Counted from the first letter of the stretch, positions 25,749-35,753 are shown. The stretch: DNA of 64,000 bases from Spartobacteria bacterium (GCA_003134785.1 PLCN01000019.1:124001-188000), one strand, 5' to 3'. Numbers and translations: made by a program. Notes: generated from the sequence alone by a model not told the origin.

Positions 25749-26594
25749 ATGATTCAATCAGGCGAAAGCGTCGTGACAGCTAAGAAAGAAGCCGACTACG
25801 TCCTGGGGACGAACGATGAGGAGCTGGACCGGCTCGGTTTACAGCATCGCGTCTGGCGGCCAACGGTGCTGGAATGCTGGCGGCGAGCGGGAATTACTTT
25901 TGGCTCGCGTGTGATCGATGTCGGCGCCGGACCGGGCTACGCGACGGTGGATCTCGCCGAACTGGTCGGTCCTACGGGTGAGGTTTTCGCCATGGAACGT
26001 TCGGCGCGGTTTCTGGAATTCGCGAAGAAGGCATGCGCCGCGCGCGGCCTAACGAACGTTCGTTTTCGCGAGGCGGACCTCATGAAGGAATCGCTCGGGG
26101 AGCTCGAATACGACGCGGCGTGGTGCCGATGGGTGGCATCGTTCGTTTCGTCGCCGGAAAAGCTCATTGATGAAATCGTCGGCGCACTTCGCCTTGGCGG
26201 CGTCGCGATCTTCCACGAATACATCGACTACCGGACGTGGCGACTGGCGCCGCGCCGTCCAGCGGTGGAGAGTTTCGTGGAGGAAGTGATGGCGAGCTGG
26301 CGCGCCACCGGCGGCGAACCAGATGCGGCGTTAAATTTTCCGATGCTCTTTCGCGCCGCCGGACTTCGCATCGTCGAGGCAAATCCGCGCGTCCTCACGG
26401 TTTCGCCCCGCGATTACGCCTGGCAATGGCCGGCGAGTTTCATTGAGATCAATCTCGTGCGACTCCAAGAGCTTGGCCGCGTGGACGCCGATTGGGCGGA
26501 AGCGGTCCGCCGGGAATTTCGGGAAGCGGAATCCGACCCGATGACACTGTTGAACACGCCGATGTTTCTCGAAATCATCGCGCGCCGCGAGTAG
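25749..26594 (+). CDS. SAM-dependent class I methyltransferase
   Basis: 281 residues. Motif I VIDVGAGPGYATVDLAE lies at about 56-72, followed by FAMERSARFLEFAKKA (post-I) and VRFREADLMKES. The GLQHRVWRPTVLEC opening and the C-terminal FIEINLVRLQELGRV resemble the ubiE-like/Methyltransf_25 group. Substrate unknown. It is followed after 10 bases by the frameshifted GNAT gene on the same strand. Confidence 0.82.
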   Translation: MIQSGESVVTAKKEADYVLGTNDEELDRLGLQHRVWRPTVLECWRRAGITFGSRVIDVGAGPGYATVDLAELVGPTGEVFAMERSARFLEFAKKACAARGLTNVRFREADLMKESLGELEYDAAWCRWVASFVSSPEKLIDEIVGALRLGGVAIFHEYIDYRTWRLAPRRPAVESFVEEVMASWRATGGEPDAALNFPMLFRAAGLRIVEANPRVLTVSPRDYAWQWPASFIEINLVRLQELGRVDADWAEAVRREFREAESDPMTLLNTPMFLEIIARRE

Positions 26595-26604
26595 ACAGCG
26601 CGCG

Positions 26605-27149
26605 ATGAATTGGTCCCCGCGTCTGGCGTGCGATGGCGACATCCCAGCGCTCGAGGAATTGATCGGACGCTTCGCGAGCTGCAATCGGCTTATTACTCGA
26701 CTGCGCAAATGTCTGGCGCGCTCGGTTCGGTCTTCGGCGTCGATCGGCAATTGATTCGGGACCAGACTTACTTCGTGATCGAACAAAGTCAGCAGGTCTT
26801 CGCCTGCGGCGGCTGGAGCAAACGGGAATCGCTTTTCGGAAGCGATACCGCGCGCTTGAAGAACGATGCCCTGCTCGATCCGCTCCATCATGCCGCACGC
26901 ATCCGCGCCTTTTTCGTTCATCCGGCTTGGGCTCGTCGCGGGATGGCGCGCGCCATCCTCCACGCTTGTGAAGAAGCTATTCGGGCGGCGCGCTTTAGCA
27001 GGATCGAACTGGTCGCGACGCTTCCCGGCGTTCCGTTCTATCGCGCCTTCGATTACAAGAGCCACGAGACGTACGAAGTCCCGCTCGTGAACGGGTTGAG
27101 CTTGCCAGTCGTGCGGATGACCAAGAATCTCGGGAACGCGAATGAATAA
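26605..27149 (+). pseudogene. GNAT acetyltransferase gene with an apparent frameshift
   Basis: The first 20 codons from the ATG at 26605 give MNWSPRLACDGDIPALEELI, the usual first strand and helix of this GNAT group, but that frame stops at codon 49. The conserved continuation (LRELQSAYYSTAQMSGALGSVFGVDRQLIRDQTYF) is in another frame, which stays open to 27149 and carries the acetyl-CoA loop HPAWARRGMARAIL and VPFYRAFDY. The switch lies near 26662-26672. Either the gene carries a one-base indel or the assembly does. The frame from 26610 alone encodes a 179-residue protein with an aberrant first 20 residues. Confidence 0.65.
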
Positions 27150-27330
27150 GCGACTGATCACTTACAGCCTGCTCATCATCCCCCTTTCATCTCCGTCGCC
27201 CGCGGCGGGCGTTAACGATCACTGGGGCAGCGACGTGATGCCTCGATCGCGATCTCCGCTGCCATCACGCTCCTTTTCATCTGGTTTTTCCGAATGAAAC
27301 CAGCGCTCAGGAGAAACGATAATCGCGCCG
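27142..27330 (+). pseudogene. Possible decayed small membrane protein gene
   Basis: Overlapping the end of the GNAT gene, an ATG at 27142 opens MNKRLITYSLLIIPLSSPSP and stops after 51 codons. A second frame over 27235-27320 encodes a better transmembrane segment (ASIAISAAITLLFIWFFRM). The split over two frames suggests a small membrane protein with a frameshift. Weak evidence. Confidence 0.3.
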
Positions 27331-28632
27331 GTGGCCAGCGATCCTAAGCTTGGGGCAAAACGCGCCGCGCCGAAGGTATCGGTGATAATGGCGACCTACA
27401 ATTACAGTGCGGTCCTTCGTTATGCCATCGCCACCGTCTTGTGGCAGACGTTTCGAGACTTAGAGCTCATCGTAATCGGCGACGCTTGCACGGATGATTC
27501 CGAAGAGGTCGTGCGTTCCTTCGGCGATGAACGCATCCAGTGGTTCAACCTGGCCGAAAACTCCGGCGCCAAATACCTTCCGCAAAATGCCGGCATCAGG
27601 ATGGCGCGAAGCGATTACATCGCTTATCTCGCGCATGACGATCTCTGGCATCCATTGCATCTCGAAATGCTCGTTAATGCGCTCGAGCGTGAGCAGGCGG
27701 ATGTGGCTTACAGTGTTACTGTATACGTTCCGCCGCCCGGCGAATCGCAGCGTCATGTCTCAGGAATCTTCCCCGAACCCGTCATTAGCCCGGGATACTG
27801 CCTGATTCACTCCAGCACGATTCATCGCAAAACACTGATCGCGGAGGTCGGTGAATGGGACGACCACAGAAAAACACAGCTCCCGCCCGATCACATCTTC
27901 TGGAGCCGCATCGCCGAAGCGGGGAAGCGGTTCGCCTTTGTTCCGAGAGTCACGGTTTGGAAATTTAATTCCAGCAGCAGGCCAAATTCCTATCGCGAAA
28001 AGCGATCCGACGAACAGGCGCGGTACTTCAGACTGATCCGCGACGACCCGGCGCTCGGAGAAAAAGAACTGATCGACGTGGCCCGTTCGGCCATGCGCTA
28101 CGGGCTGAAGCCGCAGCGAATGCGGAAAGTTAGTCGCGACGTCCCGCCCGGAACATACGTCCATTTTCTTCGGCAAGTCCGCGGGCTGGAGCCAGCTGAA
28201 TCGATGCAACCGCTGTCGTTTACCGCCGACGATGCGCCGTTTCGCGTTCATTTTGCCGAGCCCGTGCCTCGGCGGCTGGAGACCGGTCAGGAAATTGAAG
28301 TTGAGGTCCGTATTCAAAACGACAGTGCCTTCCGCCTGAGCAGCGCCCCTCCGCACCCCGTCCATTTTTCCTACCATTGGCTCAACGCCGACAATTCGCA
28401 GGCCTTGTTCGACGGTCTTCGTTCATTGTTGATCCCTCCCCTGCCGCCCCAGAGCAGTCTGCATTATTTCGTCACGATCGCAGCGCCACGAGTGCCGGGC
28501 ACTTATCGAATCCAGCCCGTGTTGGTTCAGGAAGAGGTGCAATGGTTCGATCAGTTGCCGCAGGAAGAACTCCCGGTCGTTGAAGTCACGCCGGAAAAGC
28601 TTCCGATGGCCGGGATGCCGCCCGAGAGATAA
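27331..28632 (+). CDS. Glycosyltransferase family 2 protein
   Basis: 433 residues from a GTG. Residues about 15-240 form a GT-A fold: VSVIMATYNYSAVLRYAI, LELIVIGDACTDDSEEVV, NAGIRMARSDYIAYLAHDDLWHP. The last contains the DxD-like Asp-Asp metal site. Residues about 290-425 form a separate immunoglobulin-like domain (IEVEVRIQNDSAFRLSS, PGTYRIQPVLVQEEVQWF), similar to the Wzt C-terminal sugar-binding fold. It likely adds a sugar to a surface polysaccharide. The neighbouring RmlC-like gene fits a sugar-metabolism setting. Confidence 0.87.
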   Translation: MASDPKLGAKRAAPKVSVIMATYNYSAVLRYAIATVLWQTFRDLELIVIGDACTDDSEEVVRSFGDERIQWFNLAENSGAKYLPQNAGIRMARSDYIAYLAHDDLWHPLHLEMLVNALEREQADVAYSVTVYVPPPGESQRHVSGIFPEPVISPGYCLIHSSTIHRKTLIAEVGEWDDHRKTQLPPDHIFWSRIAEAGKRFAFVPRVTVWKFNSSSRPNSYREKRSDEQARYFRLIRDDPALGEKELIDVARSAMRYGLKPQRMRKVSRDVPPGTYVHFLRQVRGLEPAESMQPLSFTADDAPFRVHFAEPVPRRLETGQEIEVEVRIQNDSAFRLSSAPPHPVHFSYHWLNADNSQALFDGLRSLLIPPLPPQSSLHYFVTIAAPRVPGTYRIQPVLVQEEVQWFDQLPQEELPVVEVTPEKLPMAGMPPER

Positions 28633-28683
28633 GCTTACCACTACTGCACTTGCTTGAGCCTGTTGTTTGTTTTATCGAGAAGA

Positions 28684-29208
28684 ATGCCAGATCTGCCAAT
28701 CAAGGACTCTCCACTGGTCACTCCCGCGGGCGAGCCTGTCGGCGCCTTGCCGCACGGCGTGACCTTTCGCAGAGCCATCACCCATATCGACGGGCGCGGC
28801 AGTGTGTGCGAAATGTTCGATTCCCGCTGGCCGTGGCATCCCGACCCGCTGGTTTTTGTTTACATGTTTACGATCAGACCGGGAGCGGTGAAGGGATGGG
28901 GCCTGCACAAACTTCACGAAGACCGTTACTTCGTGCTCCTGGGCGAGATGGAAATCGTCTTTTACGATGCGCGGCCTGACTCGCCGACCTGCGGCCAGCT
29001 CTCCCGCGTAGTTCTTTCTCAATACGATCGCCGGCTGATGAATATTCCTGTCGGCATCTGGCACGCCAATCACAACCTCGGCACCCAGGATGCCGTGGTC
29101 GTAAACTTTCCCACGGCCCCGTACGATCATAACAATCCGGACAAGTATCGACTGCCGTTGGATACTGATCAAATTCCCTACAAGTTTGAAAACGCTCAGG
29201 GCTGGTAA
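28684..29208 (+). CDS. RmlC-like cupin, sugar epimerase family
   Basis: 174 residues from the ATG at 28684 (MPDLPIKDSPL). The sequence follows the dTDP-4-dehydrorhamnose 3,5-epimerase fold: ITHIDGRGSVCEMFDSRWPW, FTIRPGAVKGWGLHKLHEDRYFVLLGEMEIVFYDAR, and RLMNIPVGIWHANHNLG. The usual catalytic His region is represented by GLHKLHEDRY. True RmlC has about 180 residues. It may act in nucleotide-sugar metabolism, but the exact substrate is not certain. Confidence 0.75.
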   Translation: MPDLPIKDSPLVTPAGEPVGALPHGVTFRRAITHIDGRGSVCEMFDSRWPWHPDPLVFVYMFTIRPGAVKGWGLHKLHEDRYFVLLGEMEIVFYDARPDSPTCGQLSRVVLSQYDRRLMNIPVGIWHANHNLGTQDAVVVNFPTAPYDHNNPDKYRLPLDTDQIPYKFENAQGW

Positions 29209-29293
29209 AGGTGGACGACGGTAACTTCCAAAGGCCGCCGAACCGTTGTTCGAGATTGCCAGAAATCTCCGGTCGAAAAATGGAACTGAAAAA

Positions 29294-29932
29294 GTGACGA
29301 AGGCCCGCGCGATTCCGACAATCGCGTTTGCGATATTCCTGGCGACGATCACCGCGACGGGCGCGCAGAAATCCAAGCGTAACGCCGCCGCCGACTATTT
29401 TCCGCTGCACGTGGATGACTTCTGGACCTATCGCAACACAAGCGGCGACGGCGAATACAGCCTGAAGGTTCTCAGCGAGGAGAAGCAGACTGACGGATCA
29501 ACCCGTTACCTGGTGGAAATGCTTTCGGGAGTAAAGATCGATTCGTTGTTTTCCAAGACGAACGGGTGGGTGCTGATGCATGGAGAGCGCTACCCGGAAC
29601 ATGAGGGCATGGAATCTAAATACGAACCGGCGAAGCAGCATCTGCCCAACCCTCTTGTCGCCGGAACGAAATGGGAATGGAAAGGCAAGGACGTCACCCA
29701 AACAGACCTACAAGAGATGAACAAGGTAATTGGATTCGAGAAGGTAACTGTTCCAGCCGGCAAGTTCCGCGCGATGAAGGTTGTAAGTCAGGTCACCGGC
29801 GCATCGCCTTTCACCAAGACCTATTGGTATGCTGACGGCGTCGGTCTGGTAAAGTCCAAGACCGAAGGCGGGAAGATTAGTTACAATTGGGAGCTGGTGG
29901 ATTACAGCTTCAAGAAGAAGGCTGAAAAATGA
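29294..29932 (+). CDS. Secreted protein of unknown function
   Basis: 212 residues from a GTG at 29294, chosen because a signal peptide (IPTIAFAIFLATITATGAQ) starts shortly after. The mature part is beta-rich with a repeated pattern: DYFPLHVDDFWTYRNTSGDG, LVAGTKWEWKGKDVTQ, VTVPAGKFRAMKVVSQ, TKTYWYADGVGLVKSK. This resembles lipoprotein-like DUFs that measure about 200 residues and are frequent in Verrucomicrobia and Acidobacteria. No catalytic motif visible. Confidence 0.65.
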   Translation: MTKARAIPTIAFAIFLATITATGAQKSKRNAAADYFPLHVDDFWTYRNTSGDGEYSLKVLSEEKQTDGSTRYLVEMLSGVKIDSLFSKTNGWVLMHGERYPEHEGMESKYEPAKQHLPNPLVAGTKWEWKGKDVTQTDLQEMNKVIGFEKVTVPAGKFRAMKVVSQVTGASPFTKTYWYADGVGLVKSKTEGGKISYNWELVDYSFKKKAEK

Positions 29933-30198
29933 GCGAGCGCTCCCGAAGGCCCTCACTCCGCCTTCCCCTTAGCGAGAGGGAGTGCCTCCTTGTCTTGGCA
30001 GGAGACTAGGATGCTTTGGACTGGGTTGCGCAGCTTCTAACAAACATTAATGCTAGTGCCGATGGTAGGCACGCCCCGTTGCGGCGTCCGAAGTGCGCCC
30101 AAGCCGTCAGGTGTTGTATAGCCAGAGACCACGCGTTCGGACAGCGCGGCGCGCTGTCCCTACTATAATGGGCATGGCGCCGCGAAGCCAGCTCAGGA
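29933..30198. other. Intergenic region with REP-like palindrome
   Basis: A GTAG-to-CTAC bounded element at 30065-30163 pairs imperfectly: GTAGGCACGCCCCGTTGCGG at the left, CGGCGCGCTGTCCCTAC at the right. A partial hairpin CCCTCACTCCGCC/GCGAGAGGGAG lies at 29950-29985. No gene seen. Confidence 0.5.
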
Positions 30199-31632
30199 CT
30201 AGTAACGGTAGTGCTCGGACTTATACGGGCCTTCGATCGGCACGCCGAGATACTCCGCTTGCTTGTCGGTTAGCGTAGTCAGTTTCACGCCGATCTTTTG
30301 CAGGTGCAGGCGCGCCACTTCTTCGTCGAGTTGCTTGGAAAGAACGTAGACACCGATCTTGTAGGTGTCCTTGTTCTTCCAAAGGTCGAGCTGAGCCAGG
30401 ACCTGGTTCGAGAACGAGTTCGACATGACAAAGCTCGGATGGCCCGTAGCGCAACCGAGATTCACGAGCCGGCCTTCGGCGAGCATGAAAATTTCGTGGC
30501 CGTCGGGGAAGCTATACTTATCGACTTGCGGCTTGATGTTCGTGCGCTTGACGTCCTTGCGCGCGTTCAGCGGATCGACCTGAATCTCGTTATCGAAATG
30601 GCCGATGTTACAAATGATGGCCTGGTCTTTCATCCGCTCCATGTGCGCCAGCGTGATGATATCCACATTGCCGGTCGTGCTCACGTAGATGTCGCCGCGG
30701 CCAAGCGTGTCCTCGATCGTGGTGACTTCGTAACCTTCCATCGCCGCCTGAAGGGCATTGATCGGATCGATCTCGGTGATGACGACGCGCGCGCCCTGGC
30801 CGCGCAATGATTGCGCACAACCCTTGCCCACATCGCCGTAGCCGCAGATGACCGCGACTTTGCCGGCGATCATGACATCGAGTGCGCGATTGAGGCCATC
30901 GACGAGCGAATGCCGGCAGCCGTAAAGATTATCGAACTTCGATTTCGTGACGGAGTCGTTCACGTTGATCGCGGGAACGAGCAGCGTGTTATTTTGCTGC
31001 ATTTTGTAGAGACGATGCACGCCGGTCGTCGTCTCTTCGGAAACGCCGCGCCATTCCTTCACCATTTCGTGCCAGCGATAAGGATTGTCGCGCTGCACTT
31101 CCTGCAGGAGATCCTTGATAACTTGCTCCTCCTTGTTCGAGGAAGGCGATTTCACCCACTCAGCTCCTTCTTCAAGCTCGTAGCCCTTGTGAATGAAAAG
31201 CGTCACGTCGCCACCGTCATCAACCACGAGCTGCGGACCTTTGCCATCCGGAAACGAGATGGCCTGGTTGGTGCACCACCAATATTCCTCGAGGCTCTCG
31301 CCCTTCCACGCGAAAACCGGCACGCCCGCCTTCGCGATGGCGGCTGCGGCATGGTCTTGCGTTGAGAAAATGTTGCAGCTGGCCCAGCGCACGGTTGCGC
31401 CAAGAGCGACGAGCGTCTCAATCAATACCGCGGTCTGAATCGTCATGTGCAACGACCCGGTCACGCGCACGCCGGCCAGCGGTTTGCCGACGGCATACTT
31501 CTCGCGAATCGCCATCAGCCCCGGCATTTCCTTTTCGGCGATCGAAATCTCCTTGCGGCCCCAATCAGCGAGACTGAGGTCGGCTATTTTGTAGTCGTTA
31601 GGCTTGGTTTTTGTCGTGATTTGGGTGCTCAT
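30199..31632 (-). CDS. ahcY: S-adenosylhomocysteine hydrolase
   Basis: 477 residues from the ATG at 31632 (MSTQITTK). Conserved segments include [56 protein letters not shown] (catalytic Lys and Asp) and the NAD-binding [17 protein letters not shown]. The C-terminus KSEHYRY carries the Lys/Tyr that caps the NAD site. It splits S-adenosylhomocysteine into homocysteine and adenosine, relieving methyltransferase inhibition. metK lies just upstream on the same strand, so the two likely form a SAM-cycle operon. Confidence 0.97.
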   Translation of the reverse strand: MSTQITTKTKPNDYKIADLSLADWGRKEISIAEKEMPGLMAIREKYAVGKPLAGVRVTGSLHMTIQTAVLIETLVALGATVRWASCNIFSTQDHAAAAIAKAGVPVFAWKGESLEEYWWCTNQAISFPDGKGPQLVVDDGGDVTLFIHKGYELEEGAEWVKSPSSNKEEQVIKDLLQEVQRDNPYRWHEMVKEWRGVSEETTTGVHRLYKMQQNNTLLVPAINVNDSVTKSKFDNLYGCRHSLVDGLNRALDVMIAGKVAVICGYGDVGKGCAQSLRGQGARVVITEIDPINALQAAMEGYEVTTIEDTLGRGDIYVSTTGNVDIITLAHMERMKDQAIICNIGHFDNEIQVDPLNARKDVKRTNIKPQVDKYSFPDGHEIFMLAEGRLVNLGCATGHPSFVMSNSFSNQVLAQLDLWKNKDTYKIGVYVLSKQLDEEVARLHLQKIGVKLTTLTDKQAEYLGVPIEGPYKSEHYRY

Positions 31633-31646
31633 AAAATGTTGTTTCC

Positions 31647-32846
31647 TTATCGCGCCGCTTTTTTTAGCGCCGCAGCTTTGTCGGTTTTTTCCCAAGTAAT
31701 GTCGGGATCGTCTTTGCCGAAATGGCCATAGTTCGTGGTCTTGCTGTAGATAGGTCGCAGCAGGTCGAGCTGCTGGATAATTTCCGCGGGTTTGAAAGAG
31801 AAGGTGCGGTTAACGGCGCGCTCGATGGATTCTTCGTCCACGGTGTTCGTGCCGAAAGTGTTAATGTTCATGCTCACGGGATCGGGATAACCAATGGCGT
31901 AAGCGAATTGGATTTCGCAACGGGTCGCGAGTCCCGCGGCGACGACGTTCTTCGCCACCCAGCGTCCCATGTAGGCGGCGCTGCGATCGACTTTGCTCGG
32001 ATCCTTGCCGGAAAAAGCGCCGCCACCGTGCCGGCCCCAGCCGCCATAGCTGTCGACGATGATCTTGCGGCCGGTCAGTCCGGTATCGCCCTGCGGTCCG
32101 CCGATAACGAAGCGGCCCGTTGGATTGATCAGAAATTGCGTGGTGCCGTTAACCATCGATTTCGGCAGCACTTTGCGAATGATTTTTTCGATGCAGAATT
32201 TTTCGATCTCGGCGTGCCTGACGTCTTCGGTGTGCTGCGTCGAGATGACGACATTGGAAATGCCGACCGGTTTGCCGTTGTCATAAATGACGGAGACCTG
32301 CGATTTCGCGTCGGGGCGAAGCCATTCGGCTTTGCCGCTCTTGCGGATGCGAGTCAGCTCGCGACCGAGCCGATGCGCAAACATGATCGGCGCCGGCATC
32401 AATTCCGGCGTGTCATCGCAAGCGAAACCGAACATGAGGCCCTGATCGCCGGCTCCCTGCTCGGCACCTTCTTTACCCTTAGCTTTCTTCGCGTCGACGC
32501 CTTGCGAGATATCGTGCGACTGATCGGTGATGACGGTGTTGACGAAAATCTTCCTCGCGTGAAACACGTCGTCGTCATGGACGTATCCGATATCGCGGAC
32601 GGTTTCGCGCACAATCTGATTGATCGGGATGACGTCTTCCAGATGCTTGCCTTTGGGCAAATTCGGAATGGTGATTTCGCCGCCAACGACCACGACGTTG
32701 CTCTTGGCGTAGGTTTCGCAGGCAACACGGCTCTTGCGATCCTGCCGGAGACAAGCGTCGAGCACGGCGTCGGAAATGGTGTCGCAAACTTTATCCGGAT
32801 GGCCTTCGCCCACGGATTCGGAAGCAAAAATGAAACGTCGGAGCAT
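31647..32846 (-). CDS. metK: S-adenosylmethionine synthetase
   Basis: 399 residues. MetK signatures are [20 protein letters not shown] at the start, [16 protein letters not shown] and [20 protein letters not shown] with the glycine-rich P-loop-like GGGAFSGKD. It makes SAM from methionine and ATP. It is 14 bases upstream of ahcY and divergent from an ArsR-methyltransferase regulator. The shared 102-bp gap contains palindromic candidate operators. Confidence 0.97.
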   Translation of the reverse strand: MLRRFIFASESVGEGHPDKVCDTISDAVLDACLRQDRKSRVACETYAKSNVVVVGGEITIPNLPKGKHLEDVIPINQIVRETVRDIGYVHDDDVFHARKIFVNTVITDQSHDISQGVDAKKAKGKEGAEQGAGDQGLMFGFACDDTPELMPAPIMFAHRLGRELTRIRKSGKAEWLRPDAKSQVSVIYDNGKPVGISNVVISTQHTEDVRHAEIEKFCIEKIIRKVLPKSMVNGTTQFLINPTGRFVIGGPQGDTGLTGRKIIVDSYGGWGRHGGGAFSGKDPSKVDRSAAYMGRWVAKNVVAAGLATRCEIQFAYAIGYPDPVSMNINTFGTNTVDEESIERAVNRTFSFKPAEIIQQLDLLRPIYSKTTNYGHFGKDDPDITWEKTDKAAALKKAAR

Positions 32847-32901
32847 GAAAGAAGCGGATTAAAGGTGAGAGCGTGGTGGAGCGGCGACCGCATCACGACT
32901 G

Positions 32902-32936
32902 ATCATATTGACCAATCATGATACGTCGATATATCG
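32902..32936. promoter_or_regulatory. Palindromic candidate operators between metK and the ArsR regulator
   Basis: ATCAT at 32902-32906 and ATGAT at 32918-32922 are inverted around ATTGACCAATC, and CGATATATCG at 32927-32936 is a perfect 10-base palindrome. The stretch is AT-rich for this genome. A strong Shine-Dalgarno GGAGGTG at 32938-32944 for the regulator follows. Autoregulation and control of metK-ahcY is inferred from position. Confidence 0.55.
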
Positions 32937-32948
32937 TGGAGGTGCAAA

Positions 32949-33884
32949 ATGGCGTCAACTATTAATTTTCTCCGTCTCCTGGCCGATCCGACCCGGCTCC
33001 GAATGCTACTCTTGCTCGAAGAGGAGGAACTTTCCGTGGCGGAGCTGCAGGAAATTCTCGGGATGGGGCAATCGCGCATTTCCAGTCACCTCGCGCAATT
33101 GAAGCGCGCGGGTGTGGTGGAAGATCGCCGCGCCGGCAAGAATGTTTACTACGGCCTAACGGAGAAGGAGGAACGCAATCCGGCGCGCGCGAAGGTGAAT
33201 GAGCTTACCCGCGTGCTCGCGCGCGAGATGCCGGAGACGGCGCGCGATCGCACGGCGTTGCAGCTTGCGCTGCGGAAACGCCGCGATAAGGCGCGCGAGT
33301 ATTTCGATGAGCTGGCGGGAAAATTCGGCCGCAGTTATGTCCCCGGCCGTTCCTGGCAGGCCCTCGCCCACACGGTCATTACTCTGCTGCCCGCGTTGAA
33401 CGTGGCCGATCTCGGCGCTGGCGAAGGAACGCTCTCGCAACTCCTCGCCAAGACCGCGCGCAAAGTGATTGCGATCGATAATTCGCCGAAGATGGTCGAG
33501 TTCGGATCGAGGCTGGCGAAGCAGCATGGCTTCGCGAATCTGGAATATCGCCTGGGCGATATCGAAGATCCACCGATCACCAAAGGCACGATCGATCTCG
33601 CGATCCTGAGCCAGGCGTTACATCACGCCATCCATCCGGAGCGCGCGATCACCAGCGCTTATCGCGTGTTGCGCAAAGGCGGGCGGATCGTGATTCTGGA
33701 TTTGCTCAGCCACCGGTTCGAACGCGCCCGCGAACTTTACGCGGACCACTGGCTCGGCTTCAGCGAAGTGCAACTGCACCAATTTCTGCAAACCGCCGGA
33801 TTCACGAACATCGAAGTGACGGTGGTCTCGCGCGAGAAACAGAGCCCGCATTTCCAGACGGTTTTTGCTACTGGTGTGAAATAA
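32949..33884 (+). CDS. ArsR-family regulator fused to SAM methyltransferase domain (SahR-like)
   Basis: 311 residues. Residues about 1-85 form an ArsR winged helix: LRLLADPTRLRMLLLLEEEE, LSVAELQEILGMGQSRISSHL, VVEDRRAGKNVYYGL. Residues about 140-300 form a class I methyltransferase fold: LNVADLGAGEGTLSQLLAK (motif I), KVIAIDNSPKMVEFGS and GGRIVILDLLSH. This layout is that of SahR, which senses S-adenosylhomocysteine and represses SAM-cycle genes in some Proteobacteria and related groups. It is divergent from metK-ahcY, which supports the same role here. Direct sensing is an inference; the fold could also be catalytic. Confidence 0.85.
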   Translation: MASTINFLRLLADPTRLRMLLLLEEEELSVAELQEILGMGQSRISSHLAQLKRAGVVEDRRAGKNVYYGLTEKEERNPARAKVNELTRVLAREMPETARDRTALQLALRKRRDKAREYFDELAGKFGRSYVPGRSWQALAHTVITLLPALNVADLGAGEGTLSQLLAKTARKVIAIDNSPKMVEFGSRLAKQHGFANLEYRLGDIEDPPITKGTIDLAILSQALHHAIHPERAITSAYRVLRKGGRIVILDLLSHRFERARELYADHWLGFSEVQLHQFLQTAGFTNIEVTVVSREKQSPHFQTVFATGVK

Positions 33885-34001
33885 CAGCGCTGCGAGCTGG
33901 CGGAATCTCGGCGTTCGAGACTCCTCTGGCCCGGTTGATTTCGCTCGTCAGCCGAAGAGAGCGCTGGTAGGACTCAATTTCGTCAGTCGCGGGAAGATAC
34001 C

Positions 34002-35753
34002 GTGAATCCAAAAAAGTTCTTCGCCGAGCTGCAACGGCGGAATGTTTACAGGGTTGCGGTCACTTACGGGGTGGTGAGCTGGTTGCTCATCCAGATTGCA
34101 ACGCAGGTTTTTCCATTCTTCGAGATTCCGAATTGGGTCACGCGTATGGTGGTCATATTGCTGTTGATCGGTTTTCCAATCGCGCTTGTTCTCGCTTGGG
34201 CATACGAGTTGACGCCGGAGGGATTGAAGCTCACGGAGGAAGTTGAGCCGAGCAAATCGATTGCGCGCAGCACCGGGCGCCAGCTCAACTTTGTCATCAT
34301 CGGCGTGCTCCTGGCGGTGATCGCAATCATGGCGTTCACCTATTATCACCCGTCCAAGCCGCCAGTGGCAGAGACACCGGCCAAGAGCATTGCAATCCTT
34401 CCTTTTGTCGATATGAGCCAGTCGAGAGACCAGGAATACCTGAGCGACGGGATCACCGAACAGATCATCGACTCGCTCGCCTACATCCACGGCCTCTTCG
34501 TCGTGGCGCGGACGACGGCTTTTTCTTTTAAGAACAAGAGCGGCGACATTCGCGACATCGGCCGCCAGCTTCAGGTGACTCATGTCCTGGAAGGCAGTGT
34601 CCGGCGCGGGAACGGAAAGGTGCGGGTCGCGGCCCAGTTGATCGATGTGGTGACCGGCTTTCACATTTGGTCCGAGACCTACGATTCCACCGAGCAGGAT
34701 TTTCTTTCCCTCCAGAGCGACGTAGCGAAGAAAGTCGCCGCCGCGTTGCAAATCGAATTGCACCTGGCCGAGAACACGCAATTGGCCAAGCTGCCCACCC
34801 AGAATCCGGAGGCCTACGATTTATATTTGCGCGGCCGTTATCTTTTGAATAAACGAAACGTTGATTCCATGCAGAGGGGCCTGGGGCTCTTCGAACAGGC
34901 GGTGGCGAAAGATCCACGCTTCGCTGTTGGATATGCTGGAATTGCAGACGCGTATATTTTCCTCGGCAAAGCAGGCGCAATCTTGCCCGACGAAGCATCC
35001 GGCTACGCGTGGTCGGCGGTTTCAACGGCGCTCGCGCTCGATGATAAACTGGCCGAAGGCTATATTTCGCGGGGAATGCTGCTGAACCAGTTCGAATGGA
35101 ATTGGAAGACGGCCGAAGCTGATTACCGGCGCGCGTTGGAGATCAATCCGAATAGTGCTGCGGCGCACCATTGGTATTCGCGCCATCTCGCCCAGCTTGG
35201 CCGTCAGGAGGAGGCCTTGCGAGAGATCGATGCCGCTGAGAAGCTCGACCCCTTAGCATCGTTCATTCGCGCTACGAAAGCGAAGATTCTTTTGACGGCG
35301 CGCCGCAACAATGAAGCGATTGATGAATGCCAGCGCGCTTTGGAGCTCGAAAATAATTATGCAGCATCGTATTCGGTGCTTGCGCAAGCGCAGCTCCATA
35401 ATCGGCAGTGCCAGGAAGGGATTGAATCAGCAAAGAAGTTCGTAGAACTCTCGGGAGAAACCGGCTGGGCGAAGTTAGAACTGGCGTATGCATATGCGGT
35501 GGCGGGAAACAAGATTGAATGCGAACGGATCACCAATGAAGTAATAACCGGATCGGGGCCATATTCGCCATATGACATGGCGACGATTTGCGCAGCGTCC
35601 CGCGATTCGGCTGCAGCTTTTGGCTGGCTAGAAAAAGCGTTAACGCAACGCTCTGTGGATATAATCTGGGTGCGCGTCGATCCGCGATTGGACAACATCC
35701 GCAGCGAAGCACGCTTTCGAGAGATTCTTGCGCGCCTTGTTCCTCGGCGTTGA
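34002..35753 (+). CDS. Membrane-anchored TolB-like/TPR protein, paralog 1
   Basis: 583 residues from a GTG. The N-terminal FFAELQRRNVYRVAVTYGVV is followed by two hydrophobic segments (about 20-37 and 44-68) and a third at about 105-122. Residues about 128-240 form a TolB-N/FlgO-like domain: SIAILPFVDMSQ, YLSDGITEQIIDSLAYI, VTHVLEGSVRRGNGKVRV. Residues 265-560 are TPR repeats (AIDECQRALELENNYAASYS). The end VDPRLDNIRSEARFREIL is a signature of this class. It resembles CadC/adenylate-cyclase-associated proteins without the DNA-binding or cyclase domain. Likely a signalling scaffold at the inner membrane. Confidence 0.8.
   Translation: MNPKKFFAELQRRNVYRVAVTYGVVSWLLIQIATQVFPFFEIPNWVTRMVVILLLIGFPIALVLAWAYELTPEGLKLTEEVEPSKSIARSTGRQLNFVIIGVLLAVIAIMAFTYYHPSKPPVAETPAKSIAILPFVDMSQSRDQEYLSDGITEQIIDSLAYIHGLFVVARTTAFSFKNKSGDIRDIGRQLQVTHVLEGSVRRGNGKVRVAAQLIDVVTGFHIWSETYDSTEQDFLSLQSDVAKKVAAALQIELHLAENTQLAKLPTQNPEAYDLYLRGRYLLNKRNVDSMQRGLGLFEQAVAKDPRFAVGYAGIADAYIFLGKAGAILPDEASGYAWSAVSTALALDDKLAEGYISRGMLLNQFEWNWKTAEADYRRALEINPNSAAAHHWYSRHLAQLGRQEEALREIDAAEKLDPLASFIRATKAKILLTARRNNEAIDECQRALELENNYAASYSVLAQAQLHNRQCQEGIESAKKFVELSGETGWAKLELAYAYAVAGNKIECERITNEVITGSGPYSPYDMATICAASRDSAAAFGWLEKALTQRSVDIIWVRVDPRLDNIRSEARFREILARLVPRR

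Noticed and set aside
31722-32921. 399-codon plus-strand frame opposite metK
   Set aside because: Exact antisense of metK, which is fully conserved.
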